The notes under the pieces: generated by a model
Databases searched by the model: none
Told to the model about the DNA's origin: nothing
Seen by the model: only the letters and a program-made list of their open reading frames with translations
Assembly (NCBI GenBank): GCA_905250115.1
Contig: CAJNOI010000114.1
Span: 1-64,000 of the forward strand
Direction: 5' to 3'
Origin: Adineta steineri
Taxonomy: Eukaryota; Rotifera; Eurotatoria; Adinetida; Adinetidae
DNA length: 64,000 nt
Shown: positions 1 through 13,700 of the stretch, piece by piece
Layout of the letters: every line of letters starts with the position of its first letter
Position numbering within the stretch: position 1 is the stretch's first letter
Made by a program: the position numbers and the translations under genes

Positions 1-237
1 CCACCACAACCACAATACATTTCACCACCGCAACAAGATCTTAGCTCTTCACCATATTCAGCTCTTGCTCCTCAACTACAAGCAGCTCCAATTCCTCAAG
101 CACAACCAAGCAACAACTCCCAACCAGACCCAATGTGCTTTCCTGTATGCTGCTGTATTCAACAAATAGTGTGTGATGCTCTTGGAATGCCAACGACTGT
201 TTCACACTGTCAACAAGTTTTGATACAAATAGGTTAA
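1..237 (+). CDS. 3' end of a Pro/Gln-rich protein with a Cys-rich tail (partial)
   Basis: An open frame runs from the first base of the window to a TAA ending at 237, giving 78 residues with no start codon needed. The first half is rich in Pro, Gln, Ser and Ala. The second half has a cysteine cluster (FPVCCCIQQ) and further Cys residues, then ends in a short hydrophobic stretch. The gene begins upstream of the window, so its fold is unknown. It converges with the tubulin-like gene, whose stop lies about 160 bp away. I do not recognise the family. Codon choice matches the neighbouring coding exons, which supports a real terminal exon. Confidence 0.5.
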   Translation, partial: PPQPQYISPPQQDLSSSPYSALAPQLQAAPIPQAQPSNNSQPDPMCFPVCCCIQQIVCDALGMPTTVSHCQQVLIQIG

Positions 238-398
238 TCTTCAACATGCCCTATTATATTAGTTAAGTAGTCAACATCGGTTATGTTCCAGTTCAATCAA
301 ATAAACTTTCATAATTACAAGAAAAACTTTATTTTTTTAAACTAAAACTGATCTTCTATTCCAGAATCCTCCTAATCTAACACTTTTTTTTCTATAAC

Positions 399-1501
399 TT
401 ACCAATCAACAAAAGAAATTTTTCTTTCATTTTTTAATTTATTAATTGTTCTATTAACATTTATTGGTACTGCTAACCCACGATAAATAATTGCAACTGA
501 CATATATTTTCCATTTGATGGCTCAACTTTAATCATTTGATTATTTCTATGAAATAATTCTTGTGTTAAAGATTGTGTAGTATTTTGTTCATGATATGCT
601 TTATCAATTGATTGTATAGGAGCATAACTAACTAAAGGAAAATGAATACGTGGAAATGGTACAAGATTTGTTAGAAATTCATTAAGACTAATTATATTTC
701 CCTCTTTAAAACGACTGTTTGCAGTTATATTTGATATAACTTGTGCTAGAAGACGATTGATATGAACAAAATTTCCTTTTTGAATATTAAGAGAATATGT
801 ACATATATCCCATAAAGCTTCATTATCAACAATAAATACACAATCAGCATATTCTAAACTAATATGAGTATTTAAAACAGTATTATATGGTTCAGTAATA
901 ATAGTTGATAATTTCGGAGATGGAAAAATAACAAATTCAAAACATGTTTTTTTACTATAATTAATATTTAAATGTTCCATGAGAAGTGACGTAAAACCAG
1001 AACCTGTACCTAAAACATTTTACATAAGTACATAGTATATGTATATATATATATAGAAATATGCGTATATATACTACCACCAAAACTATGAAAAATAAGA
1101 AATCCTTGTAATGAATGACATTGATTTGTAATACGTCGTATTTGTTCAAGAACATGATCAATAAGTTTTTGTCCAAGAGTAAAATATCCACGCGCATAAT
1201 TTGATGCAGCATCTTCTTTACCAGTTATAATTCTATCTGGATGAAATAATTGTCGATATGAACCAGAACGTACTTCATCTAAAACTGTCGTTTCAAAATC
1301 AATATAAAGCATTCGTGGTGTATATTTATGTCCAATATCTTCGAAAAATGTTAATAATGACTGATCATATTCATTTAAACAAGTATTCGATAATAATGAT
1401 CCATCTGGTTGTATACTATGTTCAAGACAAAATAATTCCCAACAAGCATGACCTATCTGACAACCTGCTTGACCAACATGAAGACATATAATTTCTTTCA
1501 T
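399..1501 (-). CDS. Divergent alpha-tubulin-like protein, C-terminally shortened
   Basis: Two exons (1501-1078 and 1009-399) are joined across a 68-bp GT-AG intron that contains a TA microsatellite. They encode about 344 residues that align with alpha-tubulin: N-terminal [41 protein letters not shown], and [11 protein letters not shown] near the end. The Glu of the [15 protein letters not shown] stretch, which corresponds to the alpha-tubulin catalytic Glu acting on beta-tubulin GTP, is kept. Two things are odd. The nucleotide loop reads FGGTGSG with the splice I chose, one Gly short of the family GGGTGSG. The protein also stops right after FVDW, where normal alpha-tubulins (about 450 residues) continue for roughly 100 more, so the H11-H12 microtubule surface and the acidic tail are absent. 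The stop overlaps a good donor (G|GTAAGT), so a lost downstream exon is possible. I saw no matching exon before 237. Confidence 0.8.
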
Positions 1502-2648
1502 TTAAATCGATTAAAAATAAAATAAATTATATTCGCGCTTCTACAATAAATATTAACAATGATAGTTCAGATAAGAATCTATATATTGTACGTTTATACC
1601 GTTAGTTCATCCCATCTATATCTTTTGAGAAATAACGGTAATGTGAAATCTATAGATAAATTTCTCGTTTTACTATTTAATATTATTGATTGCTTTTGAC
1701 AATAGATATAGTTTGTTTAATTAACAAGACTCGATGATTTTTTGTCAGAAATAAACTTCGAATATTTTTAATTATAAAAATGTGAAGTTTGTTTTTCTCA
1801 AATGATATTTCACTTCAAGGTTTTTTTTTTCTATTATAATTAGCATATTTTTAACAGCAGTTATTTCAAGGACTGATGTATTTTTAAATCAACTGTAAAA
1901 AAAAAGAATGTCGTTTAAACAATGAAACGTCAATAATAATATTCTTATATTTAAAAAGATAATAATCTATTAAATTTACAGAATTTTTCTTCATCAAATG
2001 ACGTAAAAACATCATGTACAAAGAAGTTTTTTTCTTATTTTAGCTAATTACATAAGTACCAACGTCAAGCTTGTCTATGACAGACTACATACATAATACA
2101 CCGTATAGCAGCTGTCTTTTTTCCAACATAAAGAGGAAATACTGAATAATACCTGAATAGATTATTTTATTTTTGTTTATGTATAATCTTTAAAAAATAT
2201 TTAAAATTAGTTTTTCTCTATTTAGAATAGATTAATAATGTTTTGTAATCGTAGAGAATTTTAGGTTTAAATAAAAATGAATTATTATATAATTAAATAT
2301 ATTCTTCAAATGTTTAGAAAAACTGGCGTTTATTTCAGCGTGTTTTTAATTTTCTTTCTGTTTGTTTGAGCTAGAAAGGTTTTTCAGTTCTTTTGACTAA
2401 CTTATCTTTCCTATTTTTCTGCTACATCGTGTGCCATATAGACGATACTTTCTTCTTTTTTTTCTTCTTTTTTTTTCTTGTGTCTGTCAGCCATGGAAAG
2501 GGCTCTTGTAATCTTTTAAGATGAAAACACATGAGAACAATTCCAACATTATACACCTCAGTTTTTTACTTCCTTGCTTTCTCATCGTATTACTTTTTCT
2601 TTACAAACAGACATATATAACTATAATTTTTTTTAATAATAAAAAAAC
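1502..2648. other. Intergenic, no gene seen
   Basis: AT-rich sequence between the divergently transcribed tubulin-like and membrane-protein genes. It holds only short homopolymers and T-rich tracts, with no coding frame or structural RNA that I could support. It presumably contains the promoters of both flanking genes. Confidence 0.5.
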
Positions 2649-3507
2649 ATGAACTTTTTTCTGATTATTATTTTCTATTCATTGATTGTTGCAATAAATG
2701 CAAATTTTAATATTATTTATCAAATACCAAATACAAGTTTTGTAGTAACTACACAACAATTTCAAATTGAAAGTAAAATTCAATAAATTTAAATTTAAAT
2801 TTATTTTTTAATATTTTTTACTTATCAGTTGATCAACCTGTTAATCGACCTAAATTTGTAGCATTCATTAATGTTTCTAATGCAACATCAAACACATCAA
2901 TTTATCAAATAGATGTTCATAATATGAGTAGCAATGCAAATTATTCTAATTATACACTAACATTCTATATACCACCAACAATTTACAGCATAAACAGTGA
3001 GTTTTATATAACATTTGATGCTGGTGTTTTGTTTTCAAACACTACAACTAATTCATCTGTTCTAAACGATACTCAATTTTGGCGATTGAAAGTTCTTGAT
3101 ATGCCATCAACCACAGGTATGACAAATCTCTTAACATATACATCAATGGGAACTACATATAATGGAAAAACTGGTTCTACAATAATTAATAATATTATTA
3201 GTACAATGGTTACAACAGCAATGATGTCTACATCCAGTTCTATGACTCAAACAGTTCAAAGTGTAACAACTCAAACTACTGCAAATGTTGTAGTAGCAAC
3301 CACTACCGGTATGATATAAATTTTGTTTTTCTAAGAAAAAATTCAAAAAAGACTCTTTTTTCTGTAGGTGAATCTCCAGCAACTCGTTCAGCACGATTAG
3401 GTATGGGTTTTGGTATTACATTCATTACAGTAATAATCATTTGTGAAATCATCTACTTCAAATACTTTTATCGTGGTACTACACGAAGTGGCAGCTACTA
3501 TACATAA
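2649..3507 (+). CDS. Single-pass membrane protein with Thr/Ser-rich ectodomain
   Basis: Three exons (2649-2772, 2829-3308, 3368-3507) join in frame to 247 residues. The N-terminus is a signal peptide (MNFFLIIIFYSLIVAINA). The ectodomain has many N-glycosylation sequons, and its last 80 or so residues before the membrane are rich in Thr, Ser and Met, mucin-like. A hydrophobic helix (GITFITVIIICEIIYF) is followed by a short basic, Tyr-containing tail (RGTTRSGSYYT). This is the layout of a type I surface glycoprotein. The first exon ends after the signal peptide region and the last exon carries the membrane helix, a sensible modular split. I do not recognise a named domain; the region around residues 45-150 might be an immunoglobulin- or cadherin-like beta fold, which is only a guess. 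Function unknown. Confidence 0.7.
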
Positions 3508-4103
3508 ACATTTATTTTATATGTGACTACATACGTCAATCAAGAATCACTATTAATGCGCAATTATAGCCTAGAGAATAAAATGTCCTCTCTTTTTTTT
3601 CTTTTTTATTGTTCATTCCAAAAGTGAATATTGTTTTTGCTTATTCTGTTTATGTCTGACAAAAATAAAATATTATAAAATAAGCATCATATTCAAATTT
3701 ATCATGACTTGAACAAATTTTAGACTTGCGTCATATTCATTTTATAAATAGAAACAATTAATAGTTGGAAATATTAAAAGTGCCGTCAATGAAAACATAT
3801 CTAATTTATTTGTTTTGATAAAATGAAATATTTCACTAATTTTTTTTTTATTATAAAATATTCAACGGTGGGTTCGTTAACTGAAAAAAAAATCATGACA
3901 TATATACCATCGTTATAAAATGGTTGACGATAATGATTACTAATTTTTAATGAAAATAAAACAACAAGTATTTTGCCTACGTCTTTATCACGCTTGATTT
4001 CATCTCTTCCTTTTTTTCCTTTTATACATATATAAAGCGACGAAATTATATGTATTATTATATACGTAAATAAACATCAAAACGACAGAGTAATCAACAT
4101 TCC
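3508..4103. other. Intergenic, no gene seen
   Basis: Contains the 3' flank of the membrane-protein gene and the upstream region of the small His-rich gene. AT-rich, with no supported feature. Confidence 0.5.
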
Positions 4104-4358
4104 ATGGAAATATTACTTGCTGCAGGCGCTGTTGGCTTAGCTGGCTATGCATTGGGTAAACGAAGAGAACGTCATCAAGTAGAAAATGGTTTTGTAACAT
4201 TCCACGGAAATGGAAGTGGTAAACCAGAATACGGTAATGTTCACTATGGTCGTGAAGCTCGCAATTATCAACGTGAACATCGACACCAAAGTCATAGTCA
4301 TAGTCACCACCAAAGTTATCGTCCAGCTCCAACAGCCACTACTGCTCAACTATATTAA
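4104..4358 (+). CDS. Small hydrophobic-N-terminus, His-rich protein (84 aa)
   Basis: A single-exon frame encodes 84 residues. It opens with a short Ala/Gly/Leu hydrophobic segment (ILLAAGAVGLAGYALG) followed directly by a basic cluster (KRRERHQ). The C-terminal half is hydrophilic and has an alternating His/Ser run (residues 60-70). The N-terminal layout would fit a tail-less membrane anchor or a glycine-zipper helix. No known family comes to mind. Codon use resembles neighbouring genes, and the frame starts with ATG preceded by an AT-rich leader. The opposite strand also has open frames here, so coding status is likely rather than certain. Confidence 0.55.
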   Translation: MEILLAAGAVGLAGYALGKRRERHQVENGFVTFHGNGSGKPEYGNVHYGREARNYQREHRHQSHSHSHHQSYRPAPTATTAQLY

Positions 4359-4705
4359 AAAAAACAAAAACATTAATAAATAACGTATATACATAATGTA
4401 GACGTTTGTTAGTCTTCACGATGTGTTTTGAATTTCATGAAAAAATTTTTAAATTCTAAATATGATACAAATAAAAACATAAGATGATTTAAAATCATGC
4501 GTATATTATCGGCTAACTTTTGTTTATAAATTGATTTGTATAAAATATTTGAAATAATGCTTAATAGTTTTGATATTGCAATCAGTATTATTCTTGTGTC
4601 TCATCAATTAAAATCTTACCTATTATCTTATTGATAATCAGGAAGCTATAAAAATGTTTATTTTTGAAAATATCATAGATAAAAATATGTAGTTCATATT
4701 AGTTA
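4359..4705. other. Intergenic between convergent genes
   Basis: Space between the stop of the small His-rich gene and the stop of the GH28 gene on the other strand. It is AT-rich and likely holds both polyadenylation regions. Nothing else is supported. Confidence 0.5.
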
Positions 4706-6211
4706 TTATAAAATAAAATAGTAAAAAAAGGCCAAGCTTATAAATAAATATATCATATGTAATTTTTCAATACTATTTTGACCGGATATGAAATAATCTA
4801 TATTTTGACATTGAATATTATTTTGCACCATTTGTGTAATATTACTTAAATTTAAACATTGTCCATAATAAGATTGTCTAGGTTGTTGATAATCAATATT
4901 AATATCTTGAAGATAAAATTTATCAATATCCATAGCAAAAATTCCATCAACTTTTGCCCAAGCCATTTGTGGTTCTTGTGATGGCCGATAATCATGTGCT
5001 GGATGTTCAGTTACATTACTCCATCGTGCAATTGTCAGTGATATATTTTCAAAATGAATATTTTCTAATATACTTGTATTTCCTCGAACAATAAAACCTT
5101 GTTCACCTTTTGCAATTATATTTCTAAACGTAATATTTTTTAACATTCCTGTCCATAATTGATCAGCATTTGTTGAAAGACCAGTAACATATATCGGTTC
5201 AGCTGAACCCCACCAATCCAAACCAAAAAAACGTGTTTCAATATTCATATGTTCGAATAAAAGATTTGATATTATATTTGATCCCCAACGTGGTGCAACA
5301 CATAAACCACGATTTGTATCTGTTATACGTACATTTCGAAATATCATATCATACATATTACCAGTAGAATTTCTATCATATGCACTAACTTTAATTCCAG
5401 CTGATGTACTTTGTAAATTCATATTTTCAACAGTAATATTAAACATGGATGATGGTCCATGTGATATAATTGCAATACAATCATCGCCAGCTATTATATT
5501 TGAATTACGAATAATAACATGTCGAGAATTAATTAGATCAATACCATCATTATTTGGCCAACGACGATCACCCATTATTGTTACATTATCAAAAAGAATA
5601 TGATCACTTTCAACAATAGTAATTGTCCATAGAGGAGAATTTGTTATTGTAATATTAATTAAATTTACTGAGGAACTATTTCGTACAACAAGTAATTTCG
5701 GTCGACAACTATAACCAGAACAATTTGGTAAATTCCATTCAATTGGAATAAGCATATTTGATGATTCTTTATAATCACGTACGAGATGACCTGGTGGACT
5801 ATTTGCACCACCATCAATTCGACCTTCACCTTCAAGGTAAACATTATGTGCATGATCAACAAGTAAAAATGGATAATCACATGGACCTGTATCAGTTGTT
5901 ATACTTGGAACACATGAATATAGACTAGCATTATCAGATGCACGTAAAATAGCATTAGAAGCTAAATGTAGAGACACATTCGATGGAATTTGTAATGAAC
6001 CTGTTAAAAAATCACCAGCTGGTACGAGCACAATACTTGGTAAATTGTAATCAGCAGCTCGAATTAATGTATGTCTAATAGATTGAGTATTATCGGTAGT
6101 ACCATCACCAATAGCACCATCATCCAAAATATTAAATACAGCGACTCCTTGAGCTGTAATTAAATGAGAAGCAACAACAATAATATATGAAACAAAAAGA
6201 AAGATCCGCAT
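4706..6211 (-). CDS. GH28 (polygalacturonase-like) secreted glycoside hydrolase
   Basis: A single uninterrupted 501-residue frame. Residues 1-20 form a signal peptide, then comes the start typical of pectin-lyase-fold GH28 enzymes (NILDDGAIGDGTTDNTQSI, residues 27-45). The family's active-site motifs are readable in order: NNDGID (220-225, for the NTDG motif), GDDC (242-245, the catalytic Asp pair), SHG (250-252) and GIK (272-274, for RIK). GH28 enzymes cleave galacturonan or rhamnogalacturonan in pectin. The motif order and the two DD aspartates suggest an active enzyme; RIK reading GIK may alter subsite binding. The last 15 residues are hydrophobic, suggesting a membrane or GPI-type anchor. 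No introns, unlike nearly all neighbours of similar length, and pectinases are absent from most animals, so acquisition by horizontal transfer is the likely origin (inference). Exact substrate unknown. Confidence 0.88.
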   Translation of the reverse strand: MRIFLFVSYIIVVASHLITAQGVAVFNILDDGAIGDGTTDNTQSIRHTLIRAADYNLPSIVLVPAGDFLTGSLQIPSNVSLHLASNAILRASDNASLYSCVPSITTDTGPCDYPFLLVDHAHNVYLEGEGRIDGGANSPPGHLVRDYKESSNMLIPIEWNLPNCSGYSCRPKLLVVRNSSSVNLINITITNSPLWTITIVESDHILFDNVTIMGDRRWPNNDGIDLINSRHVIIRNSNIIAGDDCIAIISHGPSSMFNITVENMNLQSTSAGIKVSAYDRNSTGNMYDMIFRNVRITDTNRGLCVAPRWGSNIISNLLFEHMNIETRFFGLDWWGSAEPIYVTGLSTNADQLWTGMLKNITFRNIIAKGEQGFIVRGNTSILENIHFENISLTIARWSNVTEHPAHDYRPSQEPQMAWAKVDGIFAMDIDKFYLQDINIDYQQPRQSYYGQCLNLSNITQMVQNNIQCQNIDYFISGQNSIEKLHMIYLFISLAFFYYFIL

Positions 6212-6696
6212 ATTCTGTTTTCTTTTTAATATGAAATATTTTATCTTCTTTTTTTTTCTTTAAATAAAATCAAGGTATGTTAGAGATAAGAAGTTAAGAT
6301 ATCTTTAAAGAATCTTTTTATAATAGGTTGTATTAATTGTAACAATAATAGTATTGACTGTTATTAATTTTCGACTATATGACTTTTATTATAAACAGAT
6401 CAGAACAATCAAAAATGGATTTGTTTATAACATAGTTGACATTTAATTATAGAATGTTCAGACAACTGACACTTTCATATTATTCTTCAAAAGAATTCTA
6501 ATAATACAAATGACATTATACATATGATTTTGATTAGTGGAAAATAACAGCAAGATAGATATTAGTGATTATTAGATCATATTATATTCTACAGTTGTAC
6601 TGTTCTTAATTATAATGAATATCTATATTTATTTTATATCAATAGATTAACTAAATTCTAAAGGTAAAAAGAATAATTAAATGTATCTAGGACTAT
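6212..6696. other. Intergenic, no gene seen
   Basis: Upstream flank of the GH28 gene and downstream flank of the myosin light chain gene. AT-rich, with a T-rich tract just upstream of the GH28 start. No other feature is supported. Confidence 0.5.
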
Positions 6697-7410
6697 TTAT
6701 TCATCTTCTTTGCCACGTTTGATTTGTTTTGTAAATGCAGCATAATCGAGTAAACCTTTGTCATTGACTGGTGCACCTTCAAGCATTTGATTGAACTATT
6801 CAGTCGTACAAAAAAATGAGAAAATAAATATTTATCGATTACCTCTATATCGGATAGTCTTTCATCAGGTTTTCCCATGGTAGTTAATAATTCTCGAAGA
6901 CTAAAAACGAAAAAAAAAATTTAAATTATTTTTTAAATATCATTTACTTGTCACGATCAAGAAAACCTTTTGCATTTTCATCGAATGTTTTAAAAGCATT
7001 CATTAAAATATCTTCTGCATCTGTACCTAAATAAAAATGATATTTTAAAAAAACGAAGAAATTCATTGATTAGAAACCATTTAGTCGATCACCAAATAAT
7101 TGTAATAATTTCGTAAAATTAACTGGTCCACCTGTTTCTTCAAGCATTTGTTTAAGTTCGGTATCTTTCGGTGTTTTACCCAATGATGAATAAACATCTT
7201 TAAGATCATCTAAAGATATTGATCCATCTCGATCTTGATCCATTAAACCAAATGCTTCTTTAAACTCCTGTACTTGTTTTGGATCAAACATAGTAAAGAC
7301 GTTACTAGTAGCTCGTTGAACAGATTTTTTTGCTTTTTTCTTAACAAAAAAAAGAAAACAAACAAATATAGTTTACTGATTCATACAAATATAAGTCTTA
7401 CATCGGCCAT
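6697..7410 (-). CDS. Myosin regulatory light chain (non-muscle/smooth type)
   Basis: Five exons (7410-7402, 7339-7078, 7026-6948, 6900-6843, 6795-6697) sum to 507 nt and 168 residues, close to the usual length of about 171. The first coding exon encodes only Met-Ala-Asp. The phosphorylation site of the family is intact: QRATSNVF at residues 11-18, so Thr14/Ser15 match Thr18/Ser19 of vertebrate RLC. The first EF-hand loop (DQDRDGSISLDD) is a good divalent-cation site. Later parts match the family (RELLTTMG, and DYAAFTKQIKRG near the end). The product binds the neck of myosin II heavy chain and, when phosphorylated by MLCK or ROCK, activates contraction. The donor after LNG is GTTTCT, unusual but it gives exact family continuity into TDAEDI. 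Confidence 0.93.
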
Positions 7411-8522
7411 CAGGTACAAGTATTATTCTATATGTATAAGAAAAAGAAAACTCTGACTGTTTCTTATGATAGAAAAGATCACTAGATCGTAAGCACATTT
7501 GTTGATTTTCAGTATTATGATAAAAATAATATAGACAGAAGAACAAAGAAAAGATGACTTATGAAGAAATCGTCCTTTTCTTTCTTTATTAACAGCATAT
7601 TGATCAATGAATAATAGAAAGAGAAAGAAATGTTTTAATATCGTTCACAAAATTATGTATAGAGTAGATTTATTACTCATGCATAACGAAAAGTAAAGAA
7701 TAGAAGCATAGACATACATACCTATTCTTCTTTATTTTTACCATGATCAATATGTGCGACAGCTCGCACATTTGAAACTATTCGTTCTCATATATACTCA
7801 ACTATTAGAACAAAAAGTCGCAATTCATTACTTTTATTTATACATGGAACAATTATTCGACGAAAAAATGTTCAGACAATTGTTTAACTATTATTATTTT
7901 TGATGCAAAGTATCGAGAAATTGTCAATGAAAAAAGCCAAGGAAAATAACATGTCAATTGGGGAAATTAACACTTAGATTATGGTTTGGGGTGGAAATCA
8001 TCATTAGTATATTATACATTTTCGAACCACCCCAAAACCCACTTATTCACGATAATGACAAAATCGTCAACGAATCTAAAATATTTGTATGGTCCCTATT
8101 AATTGATCAATGATACTCCTCATGGTACTTTGAACTTGTGATATTTAATAAATATATGCACATAACAGCTTTAATGCATTTGACATCGACTTCGATAATT
8201 TACTCTTTCGTTTCCAAAAATCACCCATAAATCAGTTTACAACTGCTTGCAATTCTATTTTTCTACTAATTAATACTTTTTTTGTTGAAATATAATTTTG
8301 CTACAAATAAATAAAGAATGAATCAATATTTTGTTGCATACAAAATTCAAGGAGAAGACAAGATTATGGATACTTTTAACTTTTATTGTCAATAGAACAT
8401 TTCCGGTTAATAATTATGAACATGGTTATTTTTATATCATCGGTATTTATTTCTTATTTTTTTTTGAAAGTTTTTGTTCAGAAACAATAACAATATAAGA
8501 AAAAACAAATAACAATACACTG
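7411..8522. other. Intergenic, contains one small inverted repeat
   Basis: No coding frame stands out. The only structure is the short GC-richer foldback at 7982-8041, listed separately. The region holds the upstream flank of the myosin light chain gene and the 3' flank of KLHDC4. Confidence 0.5.
7982..8041. repeat. Short inverted repeat (about 13-bp arms, 32-bp loop)
   Basis: TGGTTTGGGGTGG at 7982-7994 pairs with CCACCCCAAAACCCA at 8027-8041, with one small bulge. The arms are GC-rich against an AT-rich background. It may be a hairpin or the remnant of a tiny foldback element. No flanking duplication could be seen. Confidence 0.45.
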
Positions 8523-10450
<1,928 letters not shown>

Positions 10451-10754
10451 TTCGAAATAAATTTCGTAAACGGAAATCTATCATTACATTACTTATATTG
10501 AAAAAAAATACAACTAACGCCATCTATCATTAAATCGAACAATTATATTTGAAATTATTTTTTTTTCTGATAAAATTTTTTTATTAATATCAAAGTTTTT
10601 TCTTTTCTCAAGAAAATCTATTTTGAAATTATTAAAATCATCATGTAAGAGTCTTTAGTTCTATCTGTCAATATGGCTATGACAAAGACCTTAAACTATC
10701 ATATATTCATTGCCATATATTGTTTTGTACGGTGAATAAGAGTACACCGTCAGC
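10451..10754. promoter_or_regulatory. Shared upstream region of KLHDC4 and RAD21
   Basis: A 304-bp AT-rich stretch separates the start codons of two divergently transcribed conserved genes, so it should carry both promoters. I saw no specific motif that I would name. Confidence 0.4.
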
Positions 10755-13700
10755 ATGTTTTATACACATGCAATTTTGACCAAACGTGGTCCATTAGCTC
10801 GTCTTTGGCTTGCTGCACATTGGGATAAAAAATTAACTAAAGCACAAATATTTGAAACCGATATACGTCTTAGTTGCGAATCAATTCTTGAACCATGTTT
10901 AAAATTAGCATTACGTACAAAAGGTCATTTATTATTAGGTGTTGTACGAATATATTCACGTAAAACAAAATATTTATTAGCGGATTGTAATGAAGCGTTT
11001 ATTAAAATAAAAATGGCATTTCGACCTGGAATTGTTGGAATGGACGGTACAAATAATCATCATACTAATCAAGATTCTGATACACGAGAAGTATCAATAG
11101 CTGCAATAACATTACCAGAAAATTTTCATGATTTTGATTTAATTGATCTTAATATTGAGTAAGTTAAATAATCATCATTTATTTCTCTCTAGAAGAATAT
11201 AGTAATAATTAGTTAATAGGTATATCCTATTTTCACACTTGAGCGTAGATGTTATATCAGTTAGATTGTTATCTATATGTATATATTGAGAAGTCATGCT
11301 CTAGTAAAAATTGTACTCTTTATGCATAATATATTCAGAACAAAGTTAAATATGTATGAATCATATTTTGAAAAATCAAAGTTTATTAATTTATCAAGAT
11401 TTTCAATTTGTCTATGTGATGATAGTATTTTATTTTTGAATATTCGAAATAGGACGTTCGAAGAAATAAAATTTACCTTTGTGAGAACAACCGATATGAT
11501 CTAAACATAATTAATCTTTGTCAAGTAATAATTAAATATTAATATTTAGTTATATTGATGATCCATCTCGATTTCAAATTCATCAAGCACGTGCAGAAGA
11601 AATTACATTGAAAGAAGATTTTATTAGTGTTCCTATGCCACTCGATGATGATTTTGGTAAACAAAAACTTTTACAAAAAGAATTTTTATCTAATCTATAT
11701 ATCTTTTTAGGTGATGCGAATGGTTTGGATGAACCTGAATTTTTTCGTAAATTTCAACCATCACTCCATTATAATGCACAAAATTCAAATATGGAATTAG
11801 ATAGTATGATAAATAATTTTTTCCTAAATTAGAATTCTTCATTGATTTATTTTAATTAGGTACAAATATACGTAAAGAACAAAGTATTGCACGACCATTT
11901 GGTGATGATCCATTTGCATTGGATGGTTTTGGAGATTGTATGCCTTATTATCATTCTATTGTATTGCTGAATTTTTATCTTGTTCATTTTTAGTTGCCGC
12001 ACCTGCTTCAGTAATAGGTATCGGTGGTGATAATTCAAATTTATCCAATCCAAAAGATCATTATGATCATGTTATGTCACCATTTCATGGTAAATTGATA
12101 TTTTTATTTCAAAAACAAAAAAATTGAATATATATTTTATAGAAGGTGACAATGATCCTGCATTACCAACACTTGACGATCATGAAGCACCAGCTGGTGA
12201 TCAAAATGAAGGTAATTCTAAAACAAATTTTATTCAAACAATAAATTTTCTTTTAGCTGCTGAAAATAATCGTATGGATGTTGATGATACAAATCAAGGT
12301 TTACAACACATTCCAGGTGCTGATGATACTACTCTTCTATCGAATGTATCAGATGAATTCGTTTTACCACCTATTTCAACAACAGGTATAAAAGGAAAAC
12401 TAGTCAATCATTTATTTCTATTTTTATTTTATTTTATTAAATAGCTCAAACACCTGCAGCTCGACAAGCGGCAAAACGTAAACGAAAATTAATTGTTGAT
12501 GAAGTTAAAGAAATTGATAGTGGAGCAATGAAAACACAATTAAGTGATACAACAGATATTGTTGGTGTACTTGAATTAGCACCACCGACACGTCGTTTAA
12601 TGCACTTGAAAGAAACCGGTGGAATTGAAAAATTATTCTCTCTTAGTGCTACATCTATGTATTCAAAGACATTACAACAAGTAAATAAAAAAGGATTAAA
12701 TTTTTTTTATTCATTCGTTTTCTTTAGTTAATCACACGTAATATGATAACAAAAGCATTAGATCAAATGTCACCGGATAATTATCAAATTCAACATGATC
12801 TTGCTATGGAACAACTTGAACGTGATAAAGATGATTCATCAATTGATCAAATGCGTGCTACACATCATCATTATTTAGAAGTTTTAGGTCATGATTCAGC
12901 AAATCATTCTAAAAAACGTAGTTTATCACCAGGTGAAGAATCAAATATTGATAAACGTCAACGTATTGATTCATTTTTACCGGGTGATTCATTATTTTTT
13001 CCACCAATGACAACATCAATGGATAATCTTATAGATGTTATACCAGCACCAATGTCACCAACACGAAAAAGTGGACGAAAAGTACATGAACTTAATCAAT
13101 TACCACCATCACCATCACGCACACCATCAAATACACGGCGTAAAAAAGGAATGGGCCATTTAACGAAAGAAAATCAAGAAGAACAAGATGAAGATGATGA
13201 AGAACATGGACAAGCAACGACAGCACAAGAGGTACGTCTTTTCGTTCTTGTAGAACAAATCGTAATGAATATAAGCATTAACCCTTTCAGTCCCACTGTA
13301 CTAAATATAGTACGATGTTTTCAAGTTTCGTGATTTTCGAATAACTCATGAGCGCCAACAGATTTTGAGATGCGAATTTCTGTAGCTATATCTATGTAAA
13401 AGCTACAAACTTCATAAGCCCTCTCGGGTATTAGACTTACTGGGGTTTTGGAGTACCATCATTATCCTAACAGGAGAAGATGCGCTCTTGCGACATGCAA
13501 AATAATTCGGTTTTCTATGTTAAAATCAAGTTAGAAATGATACCTAGTGATATTCCATAGATTACTTTTCACACAGCTCTTGATCGAATTATGACCGATA
13601 CCCTAGCCCCCTACGGGAATGACCAAAAACCTTATTTAACTTCCGCGTAGGGGATTAGGGACAAAGATCGAAAATAGCTGTAAGAAGTTTTTTAAAATTT

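Noticed and set aside
4000..4332. Long minus-strand open frame opposite the small His-rich gene
   Set aside because: Its translation is a mirror of the His/Ser repeat on the other strand, with no domain and an odd His/Asp/Val composition.
11277..11504. 75-codon frame between RAD21 exons 1 and 2
   Set aside because: It lies in the 391-nt intron 11159-11549 and has no similarity to kleisins.
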